Of a stretch of DNA of 51,659 nucleotides, positions 16,695 through 24,453 are shown piece after piece. Each line of letters opens with the position of its first letter. Within the stretch, counting starts at the first letter, position 1. Under the pieces are notes generated by a model. That model was not told the DNA's origin and made no database searches. It saw only the letters and a program-made list of their open reading frames with translations. A program made the translations under genes and the position numbers. The stretch is from an uncultured Bacteroidaceae bacterium (GTDB lineage: Bacteria; Bacteroidota; Bacteroidia; Bacteroidales; Bacteroidaceae): the NCBI GenBank assembly GCA_905233765.1, contig CAJOCU010000016.1:1-51659 (forward strand). The letters are read 5' to 3'.

Positions 16695-17879
16695 TTAGTT
16701 TAGGATGCTGCGACCCACGGACTTGCGGATCTCAAACACATAGATAACCCAAGTAAGGAGGAAATAAATGCCAGCCAGAATCCACATCCACATCATCTCA
16801 AAATGGCAGTCGCCCAGCGAAGCACCCATGCCCTGGATGCGGACGTAGGCATTGGCACCATAGGTGGAGGGGAAAATGCTGGCGACAGCTTTCCAGAAGG
16901 GTGGAATAGAGGCTCCGGGCCAGCTGACACCACTCAGGAAGAGCAGGGGGATGGACATGAAGACGAACAGCAGGATGCAGTCCTCACGTCGGTAGATGAA
17001 GCTGGACCAGAACATGGCCATGAAGGTGCAGGCGGCCAGATATGGCACGAGGAATCCCACAATCTCCCAGAAGTGGCCGAGGCAGGGGAGCCCGAACCAT
17101 CGGGTGATGCACACTGACATATAAATGCCCATAAGCAGGAAAATGAGGAAGTGGACGAGGCCCTTGCCCAGCACGATGGCGAGGGCGTTCTTGTAGTGCT
17201 TTGTGGGTGGGATGACGAGGCCGCGGAAATGCTCGCGCGAGCGACCCATGGACATGCCGATGCCGAGACAGAGGGCCTGCTGCAGGATGAGCATCAGCAC
17301 GGGCGGAATGAGGAAGGCGGCGAAGCCTCCGGCGGAGTTGTACATCTTCACCTCCTCGAAGCGGATGGGCCAGCGCGCCACTTCCTCCTCGTGGGCACTC
17401 ATGTTCTGCTGGCGCTCGCGAACTTTGATATTGCGGTTGAGTTCCTGTGCCACGTTGACTACGGCCAGGTACTCCACCTTATAATATAGCATGGAGGTGA
17501 GGTCGCTGTAGAGACCCACGACGGCCTGCTGTCCGCGCCACAGACGCTCGTTGAACTCGCGGGGAATGCGCAGGATGCCAAAGACGCGGCGCTGGCGCAT
17601 GAGCTCCTGAGCCTGGGGCATGTCGGTGCAGTGAGCAGCCACCTTCACTTCGGGGGTGGCATCGACACGGCGGATGAACTCACGGCTGCGGTCGCTCATA
17701 TTATCATCGACAACGCAGATGGGCAGTTCGCGCTGCGTCTCAGTGTTGTAGATCTGAGCGTAGAGGAGCGGGTAGGCGAGGGGCAGGAGGATGATGAAGA
17801 TGAGGATGCCCTCGTCTTTCACAATCTCGCTGAGCTCGTCGAGCCACACATGAAGGATAGTGAACTTAGGCTTTCTCAT
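16695..17879 (-). CDS. ABC-2 type transporter permease (YhhJ/YbhR-like), second of a pair
   Basis: 394 residues. One N-terminal membrane helix (about 22-42), a large extracytoplasmic domain, then five to six helices from about 180 to 385, ending in the conserved LFLSGVSWPGASIPPFWK and FPSTYGANAYVRI segments of the ABC2_membrane_3 family. It overlaps the preceding permease gene by four bases (ATGA type) and so forms a matched heterodimer candidate. With the HlyD and TolC proteins upstream it should form a tripartite drug or lipid exporter through both membranes. No ATP-binding gene is present in the set; the ATPase must come from elsewhere or the set is incomplete. Confidence 0.88.
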   Translation of the reverse strand: MRKPKFTILHVWLDELSEIVKDEGILIFIILLPLAYPLLYAQIYNTETQRELPICVVDDNMSDRSREFIRRVDATPEVKVAAHCTDMPQAQELMRQRRVFGILRIPREFNERLWRGQQAVVGLYSDLTSMLYYKVEYLAVVNVAQELNRNIKVRERQQNMSAHEEEVARWPIRFEEVKMYNSAGGFAAFLIPPVLMLILQQALCLGIGMSMGRSREHFRGLVIPPTKHYKNALAIVLGKGLVHFLIFLLMGIYMSVCITRWFGLPCLGHFWEIVGFLVPYLAACTFMAMFWSSFIYRREDCILLFVFMSIPLLFLSGVSWPGASIPPFWKAVASIFPSTYGANAYVRIQGMGASLGDCHFEMMWMWILAGIYFLLTWVIYVFEIRKSVGRSILN

Positions 17880-19051
17880 TCTCTGTATTCTTTATGTAAG
17901 AGAGCATCTTTCAAGCGCCACGAGAAGAATTGTGGCAGCAGATAGATGCCGATGAGGGCCACAACGCTGGGCCACACGTAGTGGATGTGGTAGCCGTTGA
18001 GGCACTGGTTGATGTAGATGACAAAATAATGGTGCAAGGGGAAGATGTTCGAGAGCCACTGGAAGGGCTCGTCCATCGCAGACACGGGGAACGAGAAACC
18101 TGCCAGCGAGAACTGCATCACACCCAGCAGGGAGCAGGCCGACATAGCCATACGCATCTGACCAGGGAAGGCCTCAAACATGAGTAATCCGAACCCTTGC
18201 GACGCCAGCACGGCCAAGAAGCCCCAGAGCATCATTCTTGGAATACCGCAAGCGCAGGGGAATTCCAGGTAGCTGTAGAAGATGAAGTCGAAGAGCCAGA
18301 AAAGGAGCGTGAATGTCAGGGTGTGGGGCAGCAGCTTGCCCATTACGATGACGCCCATATTACCCTCGCCCATCTCGTAGAGCCGCTTCTGCTGTCCGCG
18401 CTTCCACTCGCTGCCGAAAGTGTAGCTGGTGGTGAGCATGATGATGAGCATCAGCAGTCCGGGAACGATGAGATTCGAGAGCACCACGGAGTAGTTGAGG
18501 TAGGCATTGCCCAGCGGGTGGCTCTCGATGACGATAGGTTGCAGGGTGCCCATGATCTGGTCATCGCGGAAGCCGCGGGCGCGCATGGTGGCTCGCGTCA
18601 TTGCTAATCCTGCCATCTCGCTCATCTTGCGCATATCCTTCATCAGCAGTGACGCTGCCACGTAGTAGGTGTCATTGGTGTAGAACGACACGACGGGTTG
18701 ACGTTGCGTGAGGGCAGCCTCGGTGGTGCCTTTAGGGATGCGGAAGATGGCATAGATCTCGCCGCGCTGCATGGCCTGACGTGCTTCAGTAAAGCTAGTG
18801 GTCTGCATCACGAAGTTGGTCTCCTCCATCGTACCCAGGATGCGAGTGAGCTGGCGTGTGACGTGGGTGTTGTCCTCATCGACCAACGCTGCAGGCAACT
18901 TCGTGGGAAGACCTGCGTCCATCAGGCTCGTGAACAGCCACAGGAAGCCCAGCGGCGCCACGAACATGGTCATGAGGAAGATGGGGCGGCGGCCAAAGGC
19001 GCGCAGCTCGCGCATCATGATCTCCCAGGTGTTATTCAATGCTTTCAGCAT
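17876..19051 (-). CDS. ABC-2 type transporter permease (YhhJ/YbhS-like), first of a pair
   Basis: 391 residues with the same layout as the following permease: helix at about 22-42, a periplasmic domain (LPAALVDEDNTHVTRQLTRI), then a C-terminal block of helices with SLAGFSFPVSAMDEPFQW and NIFPLHHYFVIYINQ. It lies 9 bases after the HlyD gene. Role in export as for the partner; substrate unknown. Confidence 0.88.
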   Translation of the reverse strand: MLKALNNTWEIMMRELRAFGRRPIFLMTMFVAPLGFLWLFTSLMDAGLPTKLPAALVDEDNTHVTRQLTRILGTMEETNFVMQTTSFTEARQAMQRGEIYAIFRIPKGTTEAALTQRQPVVSFYTNDTYYVAASLLMKDMRKMSEMAGLAMTRATMRARGFRDDQIMGTLQPIVIESHPLGNAYLNYSVVLSNLIVPGLLMLIIMLTTSYTFGSEWKRGQQKRLYEMGEGNMGVIVMGKLLPHTLTFTLLFWLFDFIFYSYLEFPCACGIPRMMLWGFLAVLASQGFGLLMFEAFPGQMRMAMSACSLLGVMQFSLAGFSFPVSAMDEPFQWLSNIFPLHHYFVIYINQCLNGYHIHYVWPSVVALIGIYLLPQFFSWRLKDALLHKEYRE

Positions 19052-19060
19052 CGTTGCTTT

Positions 19061-20047
19061 TTATTTAATAATCACAGTCATGCCTGCCAGGATGTCCTTC
19101 GTGTCGGCAGCGTTCACAGCGCGTCCGGTGACCTCGAAGGTCTTCAAGTCGTACTGATCGAGTGCCTTGGTGGCCTTCCAGGTGGCATAGCTGCCCATGA
19201 CGTTCATACTGGTGATGCGAACTTTGAGCTCGCGGTCGAGGGCGGGAACGTAGCAGTTGACTTCGGTGTCGAGGGTCATGCCAGGCAGGTAGTCTTCACG
19301 TACCATGAATATAAAGCGGATGTCGTTGTCCTTGGCGATGTTCATGATAGGAGCTCCAGTGCCCACGAGCTCACCCTCCTTGGGGAAGATCTCGGTGACG
19401 GTGCCGTCGGCAGTGGCCAGCAGTACGGTTTCCTTCATGTAGCCTTCCACCTCGGTGACGGCGCCCTGTGCGCGTGCCACCTGAGCGGCAGCGGCAGCCT
19501 TGTCCTCGCGGCGAGCGCCCTCGCAAGCCATCTCATACTGGCTGCGAGCGGCTTTCTCAGTGGCCTGCATGGCCTTGAGCTGTGCCTCGGCTTCGTCGCG
19601 CTTTTGTGCGGGGATGACGCCCTCGTCGAAGAGACGGCTGACGCGGGCATAAGTCTTCTCGCATACCTCTAAGCCTGCCTTCGCCTTCTGCCAGAGCTCA
19701 AAGGCTCCTTGGATTTCTTGTTGGCGGGCGCCGTTCAGAGCCTTCTGTTCGATAGCTTTAGCGGCGGCTTCGGCAGCCTCGGCCTGCATCATCTTGGCGC
19801 GCACCTCGGGTGAGTCCATGATGACGAGCGTGTCGCCGGCTTTTACTTTGTCGCCCGTTTGCACACGCAATTCCTTTACGCGGCTGGGCACTTTGCTGGA
19901 GATGCGGTAGTCGGTGGTTTCGGCCTGACCCTGCAGCACCTCTTGGGGTTTGGGCAAGAATACGCCCACGAAGATGACCAATAGGATCACAGCCACAATC
20001 ACGAAGGCGATGATCAGCAGATTGTTCAGTTTAGTTCTTTTTGCCAT
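19061..20047 (-). CDS. HlyD-family membrane fusion protein
   Basis: 328 residues. Signal anchor helix at 10-31, then a biotinyl-lipoyl-like half motif (SRVKELRVQTGDKVKAGDTL), a long alpha-helical hairpin rich in Ala/Glu/Lys (about 80-190) and the second lipoyl half (LLATADGTVTEIFPKEGELV). This is the standard periplasmic adaptor linking an inner-membrane ABC transporter to TolC. Sits 47 bases after the TolC gene and just before two permease genes. Confidence 0.9.
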   Translation of the reverse strand: MAKRTKLNNLLIIAFVIVAVILLVIFVGVFLPKPQEVLQGQAETTDYRISSKVPSRVKELRVQTGDKVKAGDTLVIMDSPEVRAKMMQAEAAEAAAKAIEQKALNGARQQEIQGAFELWQKAKAGLEVCEKTYARVSRLFDEGVIPAQKRDEAEAQLKAMQATEKAARSQYEMACEGARREDKAAAAAQVARAQGAVTEVEGYMKETVLLATADGTVTEIFPKEGELVGTGAPIMNIAKDNDIRFIFMVREDYLPGMTLDTEVNCYVPALDRELKVRITSMNVMGSYATWKATKALDQYDLKTFEVTGRAVNAADTKDILAGMTVIIK

Positions 20048-20094
20048 GATGTATATTATTTTTCAATTATCTTCTTTTAAATCTCCATTCTCAA

Positions 20095-21750
20095 CTATCT
20101 CAGCACACCCTTTGCACGTTGCATATACAGGGCAGCCAGACGCACGTCAATCTCAGCATCCACCAGCGTGGAGTGCGCTGCAAGCCAGGCTGTTTGCGCC
20201 TGCAGCACGTTGGACACGGGGATTACGCCTTCCCTCATACCGAGGTTGGCCATACGAAGGTTCTCGTCGGCCTGATCCTGACTACGCTGAGCGGCTGCCA
20301 GACGATGCTGAGCCTCCTGTAGTTTTTGGCGGTTTTGGTTCACTTGCAGGGTAATCTTCTCGCGTACTTCTTCGGCACGGGTGTGTGCAATGGCTGCCTC
20401 GGCCTTGGCCTGGCGTACTTTGAAGATGCGGTCGCCGGCGGTAATGATAGGCACCTTCAGCACAACGCCCACGGTCCACATTCCACCGAACTTTTTCTCG
20501 AAGCCGTTATAGATGCTGGGGTTTGATAGCAGATAACCGGCCGTCAATGCCAGGTTAGGCATATATTCTGAACGGGCGACCTTCACCTGCTGATCTTTCA
20601 CCTGAGCGGCAATGCCCAAGGCTTTTAGCTCTGGTCGGCTCTGCATGGCAATGTCCACGGCGTTCTCATCGTCAATATTGGCGTTTAGGAGGTTGGGGTC
20701 GGAGCTAGCACCTTGTGGCATGCCGTCGCCCTGAAGCTCTTCTTGCAGAAGGAATTCGGCGTCGAGGGGCAAGCCGCAGATCTGTGCCAATGCCATACGC
20801 GAGAGTGTGAGGCCGTTATCCACTTGGATGACAGAAACCTCTGCTTCATTCAGTTTTACCTTCACGGAGAGGCCGTCGGCCTTCGTGGCCATGCCTTCGG
20901 CGATGACTTTTTCCACGTCGCTGTCCAACTTCTGGACAGTACTGAGGAAACTTTCGGCCAGCTTCTTTTTGCTTTGCAGGGCAATGATGCGCCAGTAGGC
21001 TTCATCCACCTTTACCAGCAGGTCCTGCTCTTCAATAGAGTACTGGTGACCGGCAGCTTGTTCGGCTAGACGTGTGATTTTGTCGTAGGCCATGATCTTA
21101 CCACCCATGTAGAGCGGCTGTGTCAACATCACGGTAGCGCCCATTAGGTTTCGTGTGTCGGTTCGGAATGCATCCACGATACTCTGTCCTTCAGCGTCCA
21201 ACATGCCAGCCATATTACTCAGCAGCCCATTGAAGGCTGTCGCAGCCTGCTGGATAGCGGGCTCTGCCATCTGCTGAATCAGTTGCGGATTTGCCAACGT
21301 CTGCATCAGCTGTGGGTTTTGTGCAAGGATTTGTTGCACCATAGGGTTCTGCAGGAGCTGCGCGAACTCTGGGCTCTGCAGAAAAGCGTTGTAGCGCTGT
21401 TGCAGTGCGGCGGCTCCCTGCTGCAATCCGTTTGTTAGGCCTTGTGTGGCAGCGTTGGAGATGTTCGTCCCCAGATGGGACAGCTTATCCTTCTGTTCGT
21501 CGTTGAGCAGCGAAATCTCGCGTGAGGAGTACTGGTATGTGCCCACGGCGTTGATTCTGGGGAAGTAGTGCGTAAAAGCACTTTTGTGCTGCCAGTGAGC
21601 GGCCTCCTGCTTGAGGGCGGTCATTTGCAGCTCCTTGTTGTTGCGGATGGCCCACGCGCGACAGCTGTCCAGTGTCAGCACTTGTTGTGCTGCTGCCGGC
21701 AAGGAACTTACCATCAGCGCTATGGCCACCATCAATGTTTGTTTTTTCAT
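20095..21750 (-). CDS. TolC-family outer membrane efflux protein
   Basis: 551 residues: signal peptide (MKKQTLMVAIALMVSSLPAAAQ), then two OEP repeats (LTLDSCRAWAIRNNKELQMT; VDEAYWRIIALQSKKKLAES; YMPNLALTAGYLL). It is about 100 residues longer than the usual family length because of an insertion at roughly 110-200. The insert is rich in Asn-Pro and Gln, with a repeating pattern NPMVQQILAQNPQLMQTLAN. It starts 18 bases after the hisS stop, suggesting that it can be transcribed through from hisS. Confidence 0.9.
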   Translation of the reverse strand: MKKQTLMVAIALMVSSLPAAAQQVLTLDSCRAWAIRNNKELQMTALKQEAAHWQHKSAFTHYFPRINAVGTYQYSSREISLLNDEQKDKLSHLGTNISNAATQGLTNGLQQGAAALQQRYNAFLQSPEFAQLLQNPMVQQILAQNPQLMQTLANPQLIQQMAEPAIQQAATAFNGLLSNMAGMLDAEGQSIVDAFRTDTRNLMGATVMLTQPLYMGGKIMAYDKITRLAEQAAGHQYSIEEQDLLVKVDEAYWRIIALQSKKKLAESFLSTVQKLDSDVEKVIAEGMATKADGLSVKVKLNEAEVSVIQVDNGLTLSRMALAQICGLPLDAEFLLQEELQGDGMPQGASSDPNLLNANIDDENAVDIAMQSRPELKALGIAAQVKDQQVKVARSEYMPNLALTAGYLLSNPSIYNGFEKKFGGMWTVGVVLKVPIITAGDRIFKVRQAKAEAAIAHTRAEEVREKITLQVNQNRQKLQEAQHRLAAAQRSQDQADENLRMANLGMREGVIPVSNVLQAQTAWLAAHSTLVDAEIDVRLAALYMQRAKGVLR

Positions 21751-21768
21751 ACTGTTATATGTCTTTTT

Positions 21769-23133
21769 CTACAATTCTTGTTGCAGGGCTTCAATGAGCT
21801 CGGTTACGGTGACTGTTTTTTGTTCACCTGTGGTCATATTCTTGAGGGTGAACTTGCCTTCGGTCATTTCTGTCTCGCCGGCAAGTGCCACGAAAGGAAT
21901 CTCGCGGGCATTGGCATACTGCATCTGTTTTTTCATCTTTGCGGCATCGGGGTAGATCTCGGTGCGGATGCCGGCCTGGCGACAGGCGGCAACGGCTGGG
22001 AGTGCATAGGCAGCCTCGGCCTCGCCGAAGTTCACGAAGAGCAGTTGTGTCGTAGTGCTCACCTCTTTGGGGTAGAGATTCAGTTGATTCAGCACGTCAT
22101 ATATGCGGTCGGCACCAAAAGAGATTCCCACGCCTGAGAGTCCCGGCAGGCCGAAAATGCCCGTGAGGTTGTCGTAGCGCCCACCGCCTGTGATGCTGCC
22201 AATCTCCACGTCTAAGGCCTTCACTTCGAAGATGCAGCCCGTATAGTAGTTGAGGCCACGGGCGAGGGTGAGGTCGAATTCAAGTTGAGAGTTGAGAGTT
22301 GAGAGTTGAGAGAGGACGAATTCCACTTCGTCGCAACCTTTGAGGCCGATTTCTGACTCATAGAGCACCTTTCTCATCGTGGCAATCTTCTCTTCATTGC
22401 TGCCGCTGAGTTGGATGATGGGTTGCAGTTTCTCGATGGCATCATCGGGGATGCCGGCTGCAGCCAGCTCGGCATTGACATTGTCGAGGCCGATTTTGTC
22501 GAGCTTGTCGATGGCTACGGTGATGTCTACAATCTTGTCGGCCTGTCCGATCATCTCGGCGATGCCAGTGAGAATCTTGCGGTTGTTGATCTTGATGCAG
22601 ACGCGGATGCCGAAGCGGCGGAAGACCTCATCGACAATCTGCATCAACTCCACCTCGTTGAGCAGCGAGTCACTGCCTACGACGTCGGCGTCGCACTGGT
22701 AGAACTCGCGATAGCGACCCTTCTGTGGGCGGTCAGCGCGCCAAACGGGTTGGATTTGGAAACGGCGGAACGGCAATGTCAGCTCCTCGCGGTGTTGCAC
22801 TACGTATCGGGCAAAGGGCACCGTCAGGTCGTAGCGTAGCCCCTTCTCACACAACTGTGCAGCCAGCTTCGGTGAGCCGCCGTCAAGGGTGTCGTGAAAC
22901 TCGACCCCCTTCAGGAAATCTCCGCTGTTCAGAATCTTGAACAATAACTTGTCACCTTCTTCGCCGTACTTGCCCATCAGCGTAGAGAGGTTCTCCATCG
23001 CGGGGGTCTCAATCTGGCGGAAGCCATAGAGGGCATAGACGCTGCGGATGGTGTCGAAAATATAGTTACGCCTCGACATCTCGGAGGGACCAAAGTCGCG
23101 CGTACCTTTAGGAATACTTGGTTTTTGTGCCAT
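21769..23133 (-). CDS. hisS: Histidyl-tRNA synthetase
   Basis: 454 residues. Class II motifs are clear: motif 1 ([18 protein letters not shown]), motif 2 ([20 protein letters not shown] and YQCDADVVG), the His-specific [10 protein letters not shown] and motif 3 region [10 protein letters not shown], and a C-terminal anticodon-binding domain ([20 protein letters not shown]). Essential gene for charging tRNA-His. Between motif 2 and [10 protein letters not shown] a run of four heptamers (22284-22311) encodes [11 protein letters not shown] in a surface linker. Its own promoter box lies at 23187-23194. Confidence 0.97.
   Translation of the reverse strand: MAQKPSIPKGTRDFGPSEMSRRNYIFDTIRSVYALYGFRQIETPAMENLSTLMGKYGEEGDKLLFKILNSGDFLKGVEFHDTLDGGSPKLAAQLCEKGLRYDLTVPFARYVVQHREELTLPFRRFQIQPVWRADRPQKGRYREFYQCDADVVGSDSLLNEVELMQIVDEVFRRFGIRVCIKINNRKILTGIAEMIGQADKIVDITVAIDKLDKIGLDNVNAELAAAGIPDDAIEKLQPIIQLSGSNEEKIATMRKVLYESEIGLKGCDEVEFVLSQLSTLNSQLEFDLTLARGLNYYTGCIFEVKALDVEIGSITGGGRYDNLTGIFGLPGLSGVGISFGADRIYDVLNQLNLYPKEVSTTTQLLFVNFGEAEAAYALPAVAACRQAGIRTEIYPDAAKMKKQMQYANAREIPFVALAGETEMTEGKFTLKNMTTGEQKTVTVTELIEALQQEL
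22284..22311. repeat. Four tandem copies of the heptamer GTTGAGA inside hisS
   Basis: GTTGAGA repeated four times without error; because 7 is not a multiple of 3 the array reads through all three frames and encodes LSTLNSQL on the minus strand. The protein frame is kept. Confidence 0.9.
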
Positions 23134-23186
23134 CTTTATTTCATTGAACGATGATGGATTATCATCACTCTTTTATAATTCGGGCG

Positions 23187-23194
23187 CAAAATTA
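23187..23194 (-). promoter_or_regulatory. -7 promoter element of hisS
   Basis: Minus strand reads TAATTTTG, matching TAnnTTTG, 53 bases before the hisS ATG. In the leader a small hairpin GATGAT-ggatt-ATCATC lies at 23150-23166. Confidence 0.55.
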
Positions 23195-23309
23195 CAATTA
23201 TTTCCTGACTTAACAGTTATTTTCTTTCGTTTTTTTCTTTAGAAAAAGACTTTAAAATGATGTGTCAACATCGCTCATGTGTTTTTTCGGACGTCCCTTT
23301 TCATCTGCC

Positions 23310-24389
23310 CTATTCCTGCTGCAGATGTAATACCAGGTATTCCGAGCGTGTGCCGATGCGGATCTTTGGCCCCCAGATGCCGAGTCCGGAGCTGATATAG
23401 TAGCGTGTGTTGCCGCGTTGGTAGTGCCCCCAGGCCTTCTCGTAGAGCGCGTTGGTAACCCATGAGAGCGGCCACACCTGACCGCGGTGCGTGTGTCCGC
23501 TGAACTGGAAGTCGATGCCCGCCTTCTCCGCTTCTTCGAGGTGGTAGGGCTGGTGGTCGAGTAGGAGTGTGTAGCCTTCAAGGCCGGCGATGAGGTCTTT
23601 CACGCGTGCTCGACGACGTGCTGTGCGGTCGTTGCGACCGATGATGTCCACGCCTTTGCAATGCGCCACGGAATCCATGAGCAGCACGATGCCCGCCTCC
23701 TTGAAGAAGCGTGCGGCCTGCTCCACGTTGCTGAAGTATTCATGGTTGCCCAGTACGGTATAGACGGGTGCCTGCAGGCGCCGGAACTCCGCTTCGTAGT
23801 GCCCTTCCAGCACGGGTTTCAGGCTGCGGTCGATGATGTCGCCGCCGATGAGCACCATGTCCGGTTTTTCCGCATTGATCAGATCCACCCATCGCGCCAG
23901 CTCCGCCCTGCGGTTGTGGTAACCGATGTGCAGGTCGCTGGCCATCACGATGGTCAGTGGCTTCTCCAACGGCTTCGTGGTCGTGAGGGTCAACTCCTCG
24001 CGGTGCTTGTGGTGGTACTGGAAGCCGCCCAGCACCATCGTCAGCCCTACGATGCCTGCCACCGAGAGCAGTCCCGCGAGGCTATCCTTCAGGAATGCCT
24101 TGGGCAGTAGGTGACACCATGAGGCGATGTCGGCCAAGAGGAAGATAATCAGCAGGTAAAGGAATGCTATCAGCCACGTCGTTCCCGCTTCGTAGAGCAC
24201 CACGCCTATCTTCACAGGGAAACGCTCTATCAGGAAGAAACCTACGAAGAACGTGCCCATCCACACCACAAATAGCCCTACCACCGTCAGCTTCAGCGGG
24301 TAGCCCATGGGCGTCAGTCGCCACAGATGCCAACCGACATAGCCCGTGAGACAGAACACCATGGCGATAATCAAAATAAACATCTTCAT
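23310..24389 (-). CDS. Membrane-anchored metallophosphoesterase (YkuE-like)
   Basis: 359 residues. Four membrane helices in the first 125 residues, then a calcineurin-like phosphoesterase domain with all metal-binding motifs: SDLHIGY (D, H), GGDIID, GNHEYF, and GHTHRGQ near the C-terminus. The family includes YkuE and UDP-2,3-diacylglucosamine hydrolase-like and phospholipid-directed enzymes; the phosphoester substrate is not evident. The domain lacks the SbcD-type features (it is membrane-bound and has no capping domain), so it is not the nuclease partner of the SbcC-like protein at 38-40 kb. Confidence 0.9.
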   Translation of the reverse strand: MKMFILIIAMVFCLTGYVGWHLWRLTPMGYPLKLTVVGLFVVWMGTFFVGFFLIERFPVKIGVVLYEAGTTWLIAFLYLLIIFLLADIASWCHLLPKAFLKDSLAGLLSVAGIVGLTMVLGGFQYHHKHREELTLTTTKPLEKPLTIVMASDLHIGYHNRRAELARWVDLINAEKPDMVLIGGDIIDRSLKPVLEGHYEAEFRRLQAPVYTVLGNHEYFSNVEQAARFFKEAGIVLLMDSVAHCKGVDIIGRNDRTARRRARVKDLIAGLEGYTLLLDHQPYHLEEAEKAGIDFQFSGHTHRGQVWPLSWVTNALYEKAWGHYQRGNTRYYISSGLGIWGPKIRIGTRSEYLVLHLQQE

Positions 24390-24453
24390 AGGTTTGTTTA
24401 TTTTAGGAAGAATACAGATGATTCAAAGAATTAATTGTAATCTGTGGACATAT

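Noticed and set aside
18698..19672. Plus-strand frame of 324 codons opposite the permease and HlyD genes
   Set aside because: Spans two real genes in antisense, His/Gln-rich shadow sequence.
23310..24389. Metallophosphoesterase as SbcD partner of the SbcC-like protein
   Set aside because: It has four membrane helices and a YkuE-like domain, and lies 14 kb away.
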